Below the pieces are notes generated by a model that did no database searches, had not been told where the DNA came from, and saw only the letters and a program-made list of their open reading frames with translations. 64,000 bases of DNA from Prevotellaceae bacterium (lineage in GTDB: Bacteria; Bacteroidota; Bacteroidia; Bacteroidales; Muribaculaceae): assembly GCA_021772015.1 (NCBI GenBank), contig JAETNS010000012.1:1-64000 (forward strand). Reading direction: 5' to 3'. How positions within the stretch are numbered: position 1 is the stretch's first letter; every line of letters begins with the position of its first letter. A program made the position numbers and the translations under genes. Shown here in pieces: positions 36,226 to 44,000 of this stretch.

Positions 36226-37125
36226 CTATTTTCTTATTGATTCTATGTATTGCGATGGAGAGATGCCTTCATATTTCTTGAACATACGGCTTAGATGTTG
36301 TGGAAAATCGAAACCGAGAGCGTAGGCCGTTTCCGATATTGTCATTCCGGAGGCAAGATTGTTTTTTGCTTCCTGCATTACGAATTTACGGATATGGTAT
36401 GTTGCCGTATTTCCGGTTGTCTTTTTAATCAGGTCGCCAAGATAGTTTGATGACAGGCATAATCTGTCCGAAAAATATTGCATGGAGGGCAATCCGCAAA
36501 TTACCTGACTGCCGTTTTTGAAGTATTCGTGCAACAAGACTTCAAACTTTGCCAGAATATCGGAATTCTCAAGTTTTCTCGTGATGAACTGGCGGTTGTA
36601 GAACCTGCGGCAGAAATTAAGCATAAGTTCAATGTAACCAACGATTATACTGTCCTGAACGTCATCATGTTTATTTTCCAGTTCATCTTTAATCTGACGC
36701 ATGAAAGAGGCGAATATGTCATATTCATTCTCCGTCATGTGTAAAGCCTCGTTTATACGGTAATCGAAAAATGAATAGTCTTTTATCCGTTTTTCTAACA
36801 ATGTACCATGCAGAAGGTCGGGATGAAAAAGCAAAGCCCAGCCATCCAGATCTATCCTGCCGCCGTCATCCTCCTTGCCTCCTATCTGTCCGGGAGCGAC
36901 ACATATCAGTGTGCCGTTGGTATAGTCGTATTTCCCACACCCGTATGTAAGGTCAACCGAAAGGTTCCTGTGCATGAACAGTCCGTACACGCCATATTGG
37001 TTGAGGCTGTGGCGGATGGGCGAAATTTCTTCAAAGTCAATGACGCTTACCAACCGCTGTCTGGCAGTAAGTCCATGATACGCGATATAATCGTTGACGT
37101 TGTTGACTTTGAGAATATTTCTCAT
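36226..37125 (-). CDS. AraC-family transcriptional regulator
   Basis: The 299-residue protein has an N-terminal cupin-like sensing domain (about 20-150) and a C-terminal double helix-turn-helix: SSNYLGDLIKKTTGNTATYHIRKFVMQEAKNNL and ISETAYALGFDFPQHLSRMFKKYEGISPSQY. The last motif is the AraC signature. It is divergent from the flavodoxin operon across a 450-bp region and most probably controls it. Regulators of this class in Bacteroides often precede small redox operons; the effector is unknown. Confidence 0.9.
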   Translation of the reverse strand: MRNILKVNNVNDYIAYHGLTARQRLVSVIDFEEISPIRHSLNQYGVYGLFMHRNLSVDLTYGCGKYDYTNGTLICVAPGQIGGKEDDGGRIDLDGWALLFHPDLLHGTLLEKRIKDYSFFDYRINEALHMTENEYDIFASFMRQIKDELENKHDDVQDSIIVGYIELMLNFCRRFYNRQFITRKLENSDILAKFEVLLHEYFKNGSQVICGLPSMQYFSDRLCLSSNYLGDLIKKTTGNTATYHIRKFVMQEAKNNLASGMTISETAYALGFDFPQHLSRMFKKYEGISPSQYIESIRK

Positions 37126-37152
37126 TTAATGCACAATGCTGATTTACCGTTA

Positions 37153-37183
37153 CAAAGATACTTTTTTTAATCCGTCCTACAAA
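37153..37183 (-). promoter_or_regulatory. Promoter of the AraC-family gene
   Basis: On the minus strand TTTG (37183-37180) and TATCTTTG (37160-37153) are separated by exactly 19 bp. This is the best Bacteroidota promoter match in the window. It lies 28 bp upstream of the regulator's start codon. Confidence 0.75.
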
Positions 37184-37257
37184 GTGGTGTGGTAGTATAT
37201 CCGTTAAATTGGTACGTTATTCCGTTATTGTGAAACGCCGATGTGATTCTGCGGCAG

Positions 37258-37265
37258 TAATTTTG
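37258..37265 (+). promoter_or_regulatory. Promoter -7 box facing the flavodoxin operon
   Basis: TAATTTTG at 37258-37265 fits TAnnTTTG. A clear -33 TTTG at the right distance is not visible, which would fit a promoter needing activation by the divergent AraC-family regulator. Confidence 0.45.
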
Positions 37266-37281
37266 CAACATCAAAATTTAT

Positions 37282-37380
37282 ATGAATATGGAAAGTAAAG
37301 TTGTTTTACCCGAAAATATTTGTGAAGACGAGGTGGTTGACTATCTTGCTTTCAGAGATATGGGAATGCGACCATCTTGA
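37282..37380 (+). CDS. Short ORF of 32 codons, unknown or remnant
   Basis: The ATG at 37282 opens a 32-residue frame (MNMESKVVLPENICEDEVVD and on to MGMRPS) 17 bp after the promoter-like box. It is the first reading frame of the predicted operon transcript. I do not recognise it. It may be a leader peptide or the start of a decayed gene, since a clear gene remnant follows at 37500. Confidence 0.3.
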   Translation: MNMESKVVLPENICEDEVVDYLAFRDMGMRPS

Positions 37381-37499
37381 GGTATCTAAAGAATGATGAC
37401 AGATAATTCCAAAGAGTTTGTCAAAACCCGCAAGGCAACGGTTCGTATCATCCCCTCACCGAGATCAGGGGATTATCGTCTGCCCTTATTTTAATATAA

Positions 37500-37556
37500 G
37501 TGACAAAACAGGTCCCCGAAAACGCAGTTGTGGGCTGTTACGGAAAAATTTCATAA
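37500..37556 (+). pseudogene. C-terminal remnant of a hexapeptide-repeat acyltransferase
   Basis: In frame from 37500 the DNA encodes VTKQVPENAVVGCYGKIS followed by taa. This closely resembles the end of maltose O-acetyltransferase-like enzymes, where VTKDVPENAVV leads into a GxPAK turn. No barrel repeats precede it; the sequence upstream (37381-37499) carries no continuous frame. It looks like the scar of a deleted acetyltransferase gene next to the flavodoxin operon. Confidence 0.45.
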
Positions 37557-37576
37557 AGACAATATAATACAGGAAT

Positions 37577-38320
37577 ATGAAAAGAACACTTCTATCATTA
37601 GCGATAATTGCCGTTTCATATATGGCTATTTCCGCAAAAACGCTATTGGTATATTACAGCTACACCAACAATGTCCACACCATCGTGACAGCTCTTCAGT
37701 CGCAGATAGAAGCCGATGTAATCAGTATTGAGCCGACTGAAAAAGGGCTTGACTATGCGGCAGACAACTATGCGATAGGCAGTGCGCAGATATCCGCAAT
37801 CCGCGCCAATCCCGATGATGCCGGCTCATATCCGGCGATAGATCCCGTAACAGTCAATCTTGACAAATATGATACGGTGATAGTGGCCGCTCCGCTTTGG
37901 TGGAGCAATATGGCGGCTCCGTTGCAAACCTTCCTGTTCGGTCATGGCAAAGAAATGGCTGGCAAAAACATCGGTCTGATAGTGTCGAGCGCGAGCAGCG
38001 GTATATCGGGAGTGGAAGCCGATGCGCACAGGCTTATACCTGAAGGCAGATTTCTGTCACCGAGCCTATGGATCAAGTCGTCGCAGACCTCAAATGCGGC
38101 TTCAATGATAACAAATTGGCTTAAGGAAGTCGGTTACTCCAATCTCTCCGCCATATATGATGTCATAGGCGATGATATGCCTGAAAACACGCGCATATTC
38201 GACCTGTCGGGTAATTTAATCAAGCATGGCGAAGATATGATCTTGTTGCCCCACGGCGGCATATATATTGTTCAGTCCGCTGGCGCGAAAAACGCAACCT
38301 CGAAGAAAATCATATGGTGA
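37577..38320 (+). CDS. Secreted flavodoxin-like protein with C-terminal T9SS-type tail
   Basis: The protein has 247 residues. It carries an N-terminal signal peptide (MKRTLLSLAIIAVSYMAISA) and a flavodoxin domain (TLLVYYSYTNNVHTIV with the FMN phosphate loop, VAAPLWWSNMAAPLQTFLF, GLIVSSASSGISGVE). The last 50 residues resemble a type IX sorting tail: TRIFDLSGNLIKHGE, then LLPHGGIYIVQSAG, ending in KKIIW. Flavodoxins are normally cytoplasmic, so an exported one is unusual. It is followed by ABM and CMD-cupin genes with overlapping starts. Confidence 0.8.
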   Translation: MKRTLLSLAIIAVSYMAISAKTLLVYYSYTNNVHTIVTALQSQIEADVISIEPTEKGLDYAADNYAIGSAQISAIRANPDDAGSYPAIDPVTVNLDKYDTVIVAAPLWWSNMAAPLQTFLFGHGKEMAGKNIGLIVSSASSGISGVEADAHRLIPEGRFLSPSLWIKSSQTSNAASMITNWLKEVGYSNLSAIYDVIGDDMPENTRIFDLSGNLIKHGEDMILLPHGGIYIVQSAGAKNATSKKIIW

Positions 38321-38805
38321 GGATAGCGACATTATTCTTAAAATCAACTGTTGTAATTGTAATGCTTTTTTCTGCATTGCAGGTAACAGCACAACAAGAG
38401 CATAATGAAATGGAAAAGAATATAGACAATTGTCTAGATCTCAAACAGAAGACAGGTATGTGCACTAAACTACCTATGGCTGCCGACGGTATTGTCCGGC
38501 TTTCAAAGATAGAGGTATATCCCCAATTTCTTGAGGAATATCTTGGATATGCCAGTGAGGTGGGTGAAATATCGTTGCGAACCGAGCCCGGAGTACTGAC
38601 AATGTATGCTGTTCAGGAAAAGGAGAATCCGTGCAGGATTACAATTCTTGAAACATATGTAAGCAAGGAGGCTTACAGGCAGCATATATCCTCACCGCAT
38701 TTCCAAAAATACAAACAGGGTACATTGCACATGGTCAAGGACCTTGTGTTGTCAGACCAGAATGTTGTCAATACAGCAAATGTCTTGAACAATTATATCG
38801 AATGA
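38314..38805 (+). CDS. Exported antibiotic-biosynthesis-monooxygenase (ABM) domain protein
   Basis: The 163-residue protein has a hydrophobic N-terminus ending in LQVTAQ, a probable signal peptide. It then has a YgiN-like ABM ferredoxin fold: RLSKIEVYPQFLEEYLGYA, EPGVLTMYAVQEKENP, ILETYVSKEAYRQHISSPHFQKY. Such domains act in quinol oxidation or heme and aromatic chemistry. The start codon overlaps the flavodoxin stop by 7 bp and its stop overlaps the next gene (ATGA), showing strict co-translation. Confidence 0.8.
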   Translation: MVRIATLFLKSTVVIVMLFSALQVTAQQEHNEMEKNIDNCLDLKQKTGMCTKLPMAADGIVRLSKIEVYPQFLEEYLGYASEVGEISLRTEPGVLTMYAVQEKENPCRITILETYVSKEAYRQHISSPHFQKYKQGTLHMVKDLVLSDQNVVNTANVLNNYIE

Positions 38806-39623
38806 AAATGAACAATATAGTCACAATACTGCTATTCAGTTTTTTAACAACCAATATTATGGCACAGCAAAAAATAGTTCAGACAGCCGGGCATCAGCAA
38901 CTCGGAGAATTTGCTCCTGAGTTCGCACATCTCAATGACGATATTCTTTTCGGAGAGGTATGGAGCCGTAACGACCTTCTTTCGCTGCGAGACCGAAGCC
39001 TTGTCACAGTCACCTCGCTTATCAGTCAGGGCATAACCGACAATTCGTTGACTTTCCATCTTCAGGAGGCAAAGAAAAACGGTATCACTCGCACGGAGAT
39101 TGCAGAGATAATAACCCATATTGCCTTTTATGCCGGATGGCCGAAAGCATGGGCGGCGTTCAACCTTGCAAAAAATGTATGGAATGACGACATAAAAGGG
39201 GATGATGCGAAAGCGGCATTCCAACGCTCCATGATTTTTCCTATTGGCGAACCTAACACGGCATATACCAAATACTTTCAAGGCAACAGCTATCTCGCCC
39301 GCATCTCCGATTCGCAGATACCGTTCTCAAATGTCACCTTTGAGCCGGGTTGCCGCAACAACTGGCATATACACCACGCCACAAGCGGCGGCGGTCAGAT
39401 GCTCGTAGGTGTTGCCGGTCGTGGATGGTATCAGGAGGAAGGGAAATCCGCGCAGGAGATATTGCCTGGCACGGTAATCCATATCCCCGCCAACGTGAAA
39501 CATTGGCACGGTGCTGCCGCCGATAGCTGGTTTGCCCATCTCGCTTTCGAGATACCGGGCGAAAACGCCTCTAATGAATGGCTTGAGCCAGTCACCGGCG
39601 AAGAGTACGATAACCTCAAATAA
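38802..39623 (+). CDS. Exported carboxymuconolactone decarboxylase-cupin fusion
   Basis: The protein has 273 residues with a signal peptide (about 1-21). A CMD/AhpD-like helical domain follows (RDRSLVTVTSLISQGITDNSL, EIITHIAFYAGWPKAWAAF), lacking the CxxC pair of true AhpD. The C-terminal cupin (about 160-265) has RNNWHIHHATSGGGQMLVGVAGRGWYQEEG and HIPANVKHWHGAAADSWF, with histidines for a metal. It is the last gene of the flavodoxin operon. Related fusions are common in Bacteroides beside flavodoxins; the substrate is unknown, and a periplasmic quinone or aromatic redox role is inferred. Confidence 0.87.
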   Translation: MKMNNIVTILLFSFLTTNIMAQQKIVQTAGHQQLGEFAPEFAHLNDDILFGEVWSRNDLLSLRDRSLVTVTSLISQGITDNSLTFHLQEAKKNGITRTEIAEIITHIAFYAGWPKAWAAFNLAKNVWNDDIKGDDAKAAFQRSMIFPIGEPNTAYTKYFQGNSYLARISDSQIPFSNVTFEPGCRNNWHIHHATSGGGQMLVGVAGRGWYQEEGKSAQEILPGTVIHIPANVKHWHGAAADSWFAHLAFEIPGENASNEWLEPVTGEEYDNLK

Positions 39624-39670
39624 GATTGCGATAGTTACAGACAATATGCAAAAACTTTCAGTTCTATAGA

Positions 39671-39706
39671 TTTACCCCTGTCGCAGTTCACTGTTACAGG
39701 GGTAAA
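39671..39706. terminator. Bidirectional terminator between the CMD-cupin gene and the BSH-family gene
   Basis: tttacccctgt (39671-39681) pairs exactly with acaggggtaaa (39696-39706). It lies between two convergent genes and can serve both. Confidence 0.75.
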
Positions 39707-39832
39707 TGCTGATATCACTTCCATTAGTTCCTTTATGAATTATGTTTTATCCGAATTTTGATGGCAAAGTCCAACACTTACATTGAGTATCCCAAATTGA
39801 GCGTTGGCGCTATTTATGCATCCTACTATCTG

Positions 39833-40888
39833 TCAGATCCCAAATAAAAAATCAAGGGGTCTGGAATTCTTGAACTGATCTATAGTATTACCGGCATAAA
39901 TCTCGCCATTTGTCAAAGCGAGTTTTTTAACCGGCATTCCCTCGCTGAAATCAGCTTTTCTTAAATCCACCCAGAAAATATTTGGGCTTATAGTTGACTC
40001 AAAATAATATACGAGATTTTTTTGGTCCGCAACAGTTCGCCAACGTGTCGAAGCTATGTTCGGCTGGTCGGGTAAGGAGATACCCAATGGGACAGACACG
40101 TTTCTGACGACACTGAACATTCCAGCGACAGCATTACGGAAGTTGGATGTCATCGGCAGAACATTGACATAGAATGATGCCCGTACAAAACGGTCGGAGG
40201 CGCGATTGGTACCGGGCAACATGACAAGTCCTCCTATCTGCTTCCAATAATCATTGAGGGTCAACTGCTTGTCGTAAGTCGGAGAATTGGTCATCACTTG
40301 GCAATCACGGCCTTGATGTATGACGAGGTTCCCGTCGATATACTCAAATATAGCACTATTACCGGTCGAATCTGACACAGAGAGATGTAAGGTGGACTTA
40401 GCTCCATTCGGAAGATCCGGATCATCTATGCGAAACAGTTCCTTACTTAATTCAGCCACCACTTCATCAACTGTGGCAAAATTATCAAGCACATATTGAG
40501 TCCATATGCTCAACCCCATTACCGGCCGAGTATCATTAGGTCGCTTGTAGTTTGATTCTGAAAGGAATAATAAGTTTGCCATAAGACCTTTCTCATTCAT
40601 CCCATCACATACTCCTATGTCATATCCGGCAGTAACCACACTTCCATATCGCGATGTCCACTTAATGGTATTGTCTGTCAGCCCTCCGCGACGTTCTATT
40701 CCCCGAGGAAACAGATAGAGATTCGACTGAGGATCCTCCTTCCAGTCCATCGTGCGTCCAGTCACTACCATCCCGTCAGGTCCGAGATATACAGCTCGAG
40801 TACATGCCTCAGTCTGCATTGGAACGCTAAAAATAGCAGCCACTGATACTGCTGCCATAATAGTTTTACAACAAGATACCCATTTCAT
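39833..40888 (-). CDS. Linear amide C-N hydrolase (bile salt hydrolase/penicillin V acylase family)
   Basis: The 351-residue protein has a signal peptide ending before TEACTRAVYLG; Cys29 would become the Ntn nucleophile after processing. The family residues R (in TRAV), DWKED-like segment TGRTMDWKEDPQSNLYLFPRG, the region GLMANLLFL, and the Asn/Arg-containing SPTYDKQLTLNDYW are present. These enzymes cleave glycine- or taurine-conjugated bile salts or related amides, often in the periplasm in Bacteroidota. It suggests a gut habitat. Substrate choice cannot be read from the sequence. Confidence 0.88.
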   Translation of the reverse strand: MKWVSCCKTIMAAVSVAAIFSVPMQTEACTRAVYLGPDGMVVTGRTMDWKEDPQSNLYLFPRGIERRGGLTDNTIKWTSRYGSVVTAGYDIGVCDGMNEKGLMANLLFLSESNYKRPNDTRPVMGLSIWTQYVLDNFATVDEVVAELSKELFRIDDPDLPNGAKSTLHLSVSDSTGNSAIFEYIDGNLVIHQGRDCQVMTNSPTYDKQLTLNDYWKQIGGLVMLPGTNRASDRFVRASFYVNVLPMTSNFRNAVAGMFSVVRNVSVPLGISLPDQPNIASTRWRTVADQKNLVYYFESTISPNIFWVDLRKADFSEGMPVKKLALTNGEIYAGNTIDQFKNSRPLDFLFGI

Positions 40889-41248
40889 AGTACGACAGTT
40901 TACAAAAATAATTTAGATTCTCTCTGTAACATCTAACATAGGCATCATCTTGATGGTTCACACCAAAACATATGTAACTGTTTCCAATTTCTGAGAACAT
41001 TTATTTATGAGGCCCTAAAACTTTTATTTTAGGCAGCTATTTGTCACAAAGTCATTTCAACTTTTTTGATGACTGGTCATCCTCATGAAAAATCACTCAA
41101 AAAGAATCTAACCAGTATTTTTGTTGAACAACTTAATAAATATAAACCGCTTGTTGTTTTCTCGGAAATTATGCTTAAATTTGCAAATAGGCTGTTTATC
41201 ACACAATGATGCCTTTAATTAATACTAATTGTTTGAGCATTTTTTGCT
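40889..41248. promoter_or_regulatory. Divergent intergenic region; promoter of the signalling island
   Basis: This 360-bp AT-rich region separates the BSH-family gene from the island. A good promoter faces right: TTGT at 41151-41154 and TAAATTTG at 41176-41183 (consensus TAnnTTTG), spacer about 21 bp. The start codon of the antiterminator gene is 65 bp downstream. A hairpin cctaaaa (41014-41020)/ttttagg (41027-41033) lies further upstream. No gene is seen in the region. Confidence 0.65.
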
Positions 41249-41830
41249 ATGGGGCCACATAGTAGCGCCTCAACAAATAACGTTACGCCGCCAGTCAATG
41301 GGACTGACGATCGCGAAGCGCGCCCAAAATTCTGGGTAGCAGCTTGCACACGGTCAAGAAGTGAGAAGAAAGCGTGTGCTGCCATTTCAAAATTAGGCCT
41401 GGAATATTATCTGCCGACTCAGACACATATTCGTCAATGGAGCGATCGAAAGAAAAAAGTGGAAGTCGCGGTTATCCCTATGACTATTTTTGTGAACTTG
41501 ACAGAATCTGACATTCTGACGGTAAAGCGCCTTCCTCTCATTTTTAGATTGCTTTCAATGCCCGGAAGTGATAAAGTCGCCCGTATTCCCAGTGATGACA
41601 TCGACAAATTGAAGTTCATTTTGGGACAGTCGGAGTCGCCTGTCGATTTTGACACTTCTGCTTTTCACATTAATACAAATGTAAGAGTGGTCCGAGGTCC
41701 TTTAATGGGATTGGAAGGTCAGGTTATATCATCTGACAATGAGTCTTCTGAAATTATTGTACGCATAGGTATACTTGGGGGAGCAAGAATGAGCATCGGT
41801 AAAATCGATCTTGAACTAATCCAAAGATGA
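41249..41830 (+). CDS. NusG/UpxY-like antiterminator heading the island operon
   Basis: The protein has 193 residues. After a polar N-terminus of about 25 residues an NGN domain follows (PKFWVAACTRSRSEKKACA, LEYYLPTQTHIRQW, AVIPMTIFVNLTE, then IPSDDIDKLKFIL). A KOW-type domain follows at about 143-170 (NVRVVRGPLMGLEGQVI). This is the architecture of UpxY/LoaP specialised NusG paralogues, which bind RNA polymerase at a leader and prevent termination in one long operon. Its genes are not polysaccharide genes: 55 bp downstream begins the MIT_C-domain gene and then a 14-kb co-directional operon. Confidence 0.85.
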   Translation: MGPHSSASTNNVTPPVNGTDDREARPKFWVAACTRSRSEKKACAAISKLGLEYYLPTQTHIRQWSDRKKKVEVAVIPMTIFVNLTESDILTVKRLPLIFRLLSMPGSDKVARIPSDDIDKLKFILGQSESPVDFDTSAFHINTNVRVVRGPLMGLEGQVISSDNESSEIIVRIGILGGARMSIGKIDLELIQR

Positions 41831-41884
41831 CAATTAGAACCGCACGTTTATCGTTTGTAAACCATCATAATTCCATGATTTCAA

Positions 41885-43537
41885 ATGAATTATTATAAAA
41901 ACGTATATTTAGCTAATCGACTTAAAAACGGAGGGAAGCCAAGTGTCTCAATCATTGAACTCGCCGCAATAAACGCAATTGACAACCATAACGCTAATGG
42001 TGAATTTGCCTTAATTGTTTTTCTTGGTGATGAGTGTTATGTCTGTGATTGCACAAAATCAGACAAGTTGAATAAATACAGTATTCAGACCTTAAAAAAA
42101 GTCAAGCACTCCCTCAATGATCTTTACAATTCCGATAACATTAATACCAATCTTGCAAGTCAATTGGAATGTTCGTATTTTGATAATGGAACATACATAG
42201 AGCATGATGAATTCTATCCTAAACGATTTGCTCAGATTTCAGATTATGATTTAAAAATATGTGAGGCCCTGTCGGCAATAAATGTTTCAGGAAACAGACC
42301 GTTATTTATCGCCGGTAAAACTTATGCGGATAAATTGGCTGTGAGGTACGCCATTCAGCAAATTTGCGGGCGTAGACCTGTGACAACTCTCGAAACCAGC
42401 GAAAAATTAAACCTCGTGTCTCGAGTGCTTTTCAATAAACCCACACAAGATTTAAAAATACTATTAAGAGGCCAAAACACCATTGAAATCATAAAAAACC
42501 TTGGCAGAAATGGAGTAACTGTATATGTGCCCCATTCCGACCACACTCTTAATTCATCATTCTTGAATGCGACTACGTGGAGAGAGATTATTCCTGGGAA
42601 TTGTGTTCCTTGTAAAGTCAACGGTGTTGACTGTTATTGCCTTAGCATTTCCTTTGAGATTGACGGGTTTAATAATGTGTTTTGCAGGTCAATCGATGGA
42701 TATGGCAATAAACGTTATATCATTGTCCATGCACCATTCGGCAAACCGAATTACGACTCAAATACCACACTTATAGGTAATAAGCCGAAATCATCACCAA
42801 CTCATCAAAAAGAAAGTCCTTTACAGCAACCATGCCAGTCCAAGATCAATAATTCATTGTCAACCCAACCCACTAAATCCTCGTCGGACAAAATAGGAGG
42901 AATCCCAGGAACACCTTCTCAAGTTGAGGAAAAACTTCCCCAACTTGAGGCAGGCCATAAGTTCATAGAAGTTAATGAGGTTAATGATTTCCGACGTATT
43001 CTGGGGAAATATCTAATAGGGGTAACAGAGATTGAATTGGAAGATCCATGGTTATATGAAAGATATCATTTGAAAAATCTTGAAGAATTTATAAGAACCG
43101 CGAACGACCTTACACAAGCATATCTACAAACTCAAACACTAAAAAAAATAACAATTATCACTCGTCATGCGGCCTTTAACAAAAACAAAAAGATCTCGGA
43201 CCAAAACAAAGGGAAAAAGGAAAGAGGAGAAAACGATCTGATACAACCTCTTCTGCCTCGCGATGAAATCAACAAGCTTAACAGAAAGCAATTGTCTGAT
43301 TATAAAAGACTGACTACAGATCTCACCAATATCGGCATCGAGTTCACTTTTTCATTTAACGATGATATTGATGACTCACATGACCGATGTATAAGCCTGA
43401 GCAATGGTTGGTTTATCGCTTTGGGGCGTGGCTTGGACATTTATCAGAAAAGTAACTCTTTTGAAGCTAGAAAGTGCAAAGGATTTAAAGTAACGTTCAC
43501 TGATAAAAAACTTACCCCGGATAATATTCTGGATTAG
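41885..43537 (+). CDS. Protein with C-terminal MITD1-like (MIT_C) domain
   Basis: The protein has 550 residues. Residues 1-290 are of unknown fold (FALIVFLGDECYVCDC near the N-terminus). Residues about 295-350 are a low-complexity S/P/Q/K linker. From about 360 the sequence fits the phospholipase-D-like MIT_C domain of eukaryotic MITD1: IELEDPWLYERYHLKNLEEFI, then ITIITRHAAF, HDRCISLSNGWFIALGRGLD (HDR at about 499) and a final KxFKVTF strand. In MITD1 this domain binds membranes or phosphate groups and lacks classical PLD catalysis. Its bacterial role is unknown. It is second gene of the island operon, 13 bp from the next. Confidence 0.7.
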   Translation: MNYYKNVYLANRLKNGGKPSVSIIELAAINAIDNHNANGEFALIVFLGDECYVCDCTKSDKLNKYSIQTLKKVKHSLNDLYNSDNINTNLASQLECSYFDNGTYIEHDEFYPKRFAQISDYDLKICEALSAINVSGNRPLFIAGKTYADKLAVRYAIQQICGRRPVTTLETSEKLNLVSRVLFNKPTQDLKILLRGQNTIEIIKNLGRNGVTVYVPHSDHTLNSSFLNATTWREIIPGNCVPCKVNGVDCYCLSISFEIDGFNNVFCRSIDGYGNKRYIIVHAPFGKPNYDSNTTLIGNKPKSSPTHQKESPLQQPCQSKINNSLSTQPTKSSSDKIGGIPGTPSQVEEKLPQLEAGHKFIEVNEVNDFRRILGKYLIGVTEIELEDPWLYERYHLKNLEEFIRTANDLTQAYLQTQTLKKITIITRHAAFNKNKKISDQNKGKKERGENDLIQPLLPRDEINKLNRKQLSDYKRLTTDLTNIGIEFTFSFNDDIDDSHDRCISLSNGWFIALGRGLDIYQKSNSFEARKCKGFKVTFTDKKLTPDNILD

Positions 43538-43550
43538 CCGACTGTTAATT

Positions 43551-44000
43551 ATGACCGATTTGAAAACAATGATGGATACCTTATCCTTAAACTCGATTAA
43601 GACTGAAATTGATTCTCAATTTTCGTCGATTGAAAACCATGGGAATGAAATGAAACTCGCGATAATGCTTTCATTCCTCTTGGAAGACTCAGTTGAAGCA
43701 CTTAAGAAGATTGATATCTCCAATTTTCTTGATCAGCTCCAGACCGAACTTAAAGATAAAATCAACCAGGTTGAGCATTGGGACAAGGCGAACAATCTGT
43801 TACGTGAACATTTGACGAAAAACCAGGAACTGCTTACGCAATATGAGCGTTTCGAGTCCGATGTCGCAGAGCTTACTTTGGAGATAAATAATTGTCTTGA
43901 ACGTTATGACAATGTATTACGGAGAGCGGGATTGGAACGTTGCCGTCAATCGATTGCAGAGATAGAAGCAACCAAGTCAGCCTATCAGACAGACATATGA
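43551..44000 (+). CDS. Small coiled-coil protein, unknown
   Basis: The 149-residue protein is almost fully helical. Heptad-like segments run through DQLQTELKDKINQVEHWDKANNLL and the later RFESDVAELTLEINNCLERYDNVL. No signal peptide or membrane span is seen. Its stop codon overlaps the start of the radical SAM gene (ATGA), so their products are likely made in fixed ratio and may form a complex. Confidence 0.7.
   Translation: MTDLKTMMDTLSLNSIKTEIDSQFSSIENHGNEMKLAIMLSFLLEDSVEALKKIDISNFLDQLQTELKDKINQVEHWDKANNLLREHLTKNQELLTQYERFESDVAELTLEINNCLERYDNVLRRAGLERCRQSIAEIEATKSAYQTDI

Noticed and set aside
41249-41830. The island as a capsule/exopolysaccharide locus because of its UpxY-like first gene
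   Set aside because: None of the following genes encodes a glycosyltransferase, flippase, polymerase or sugar-nucleotide enzyme.
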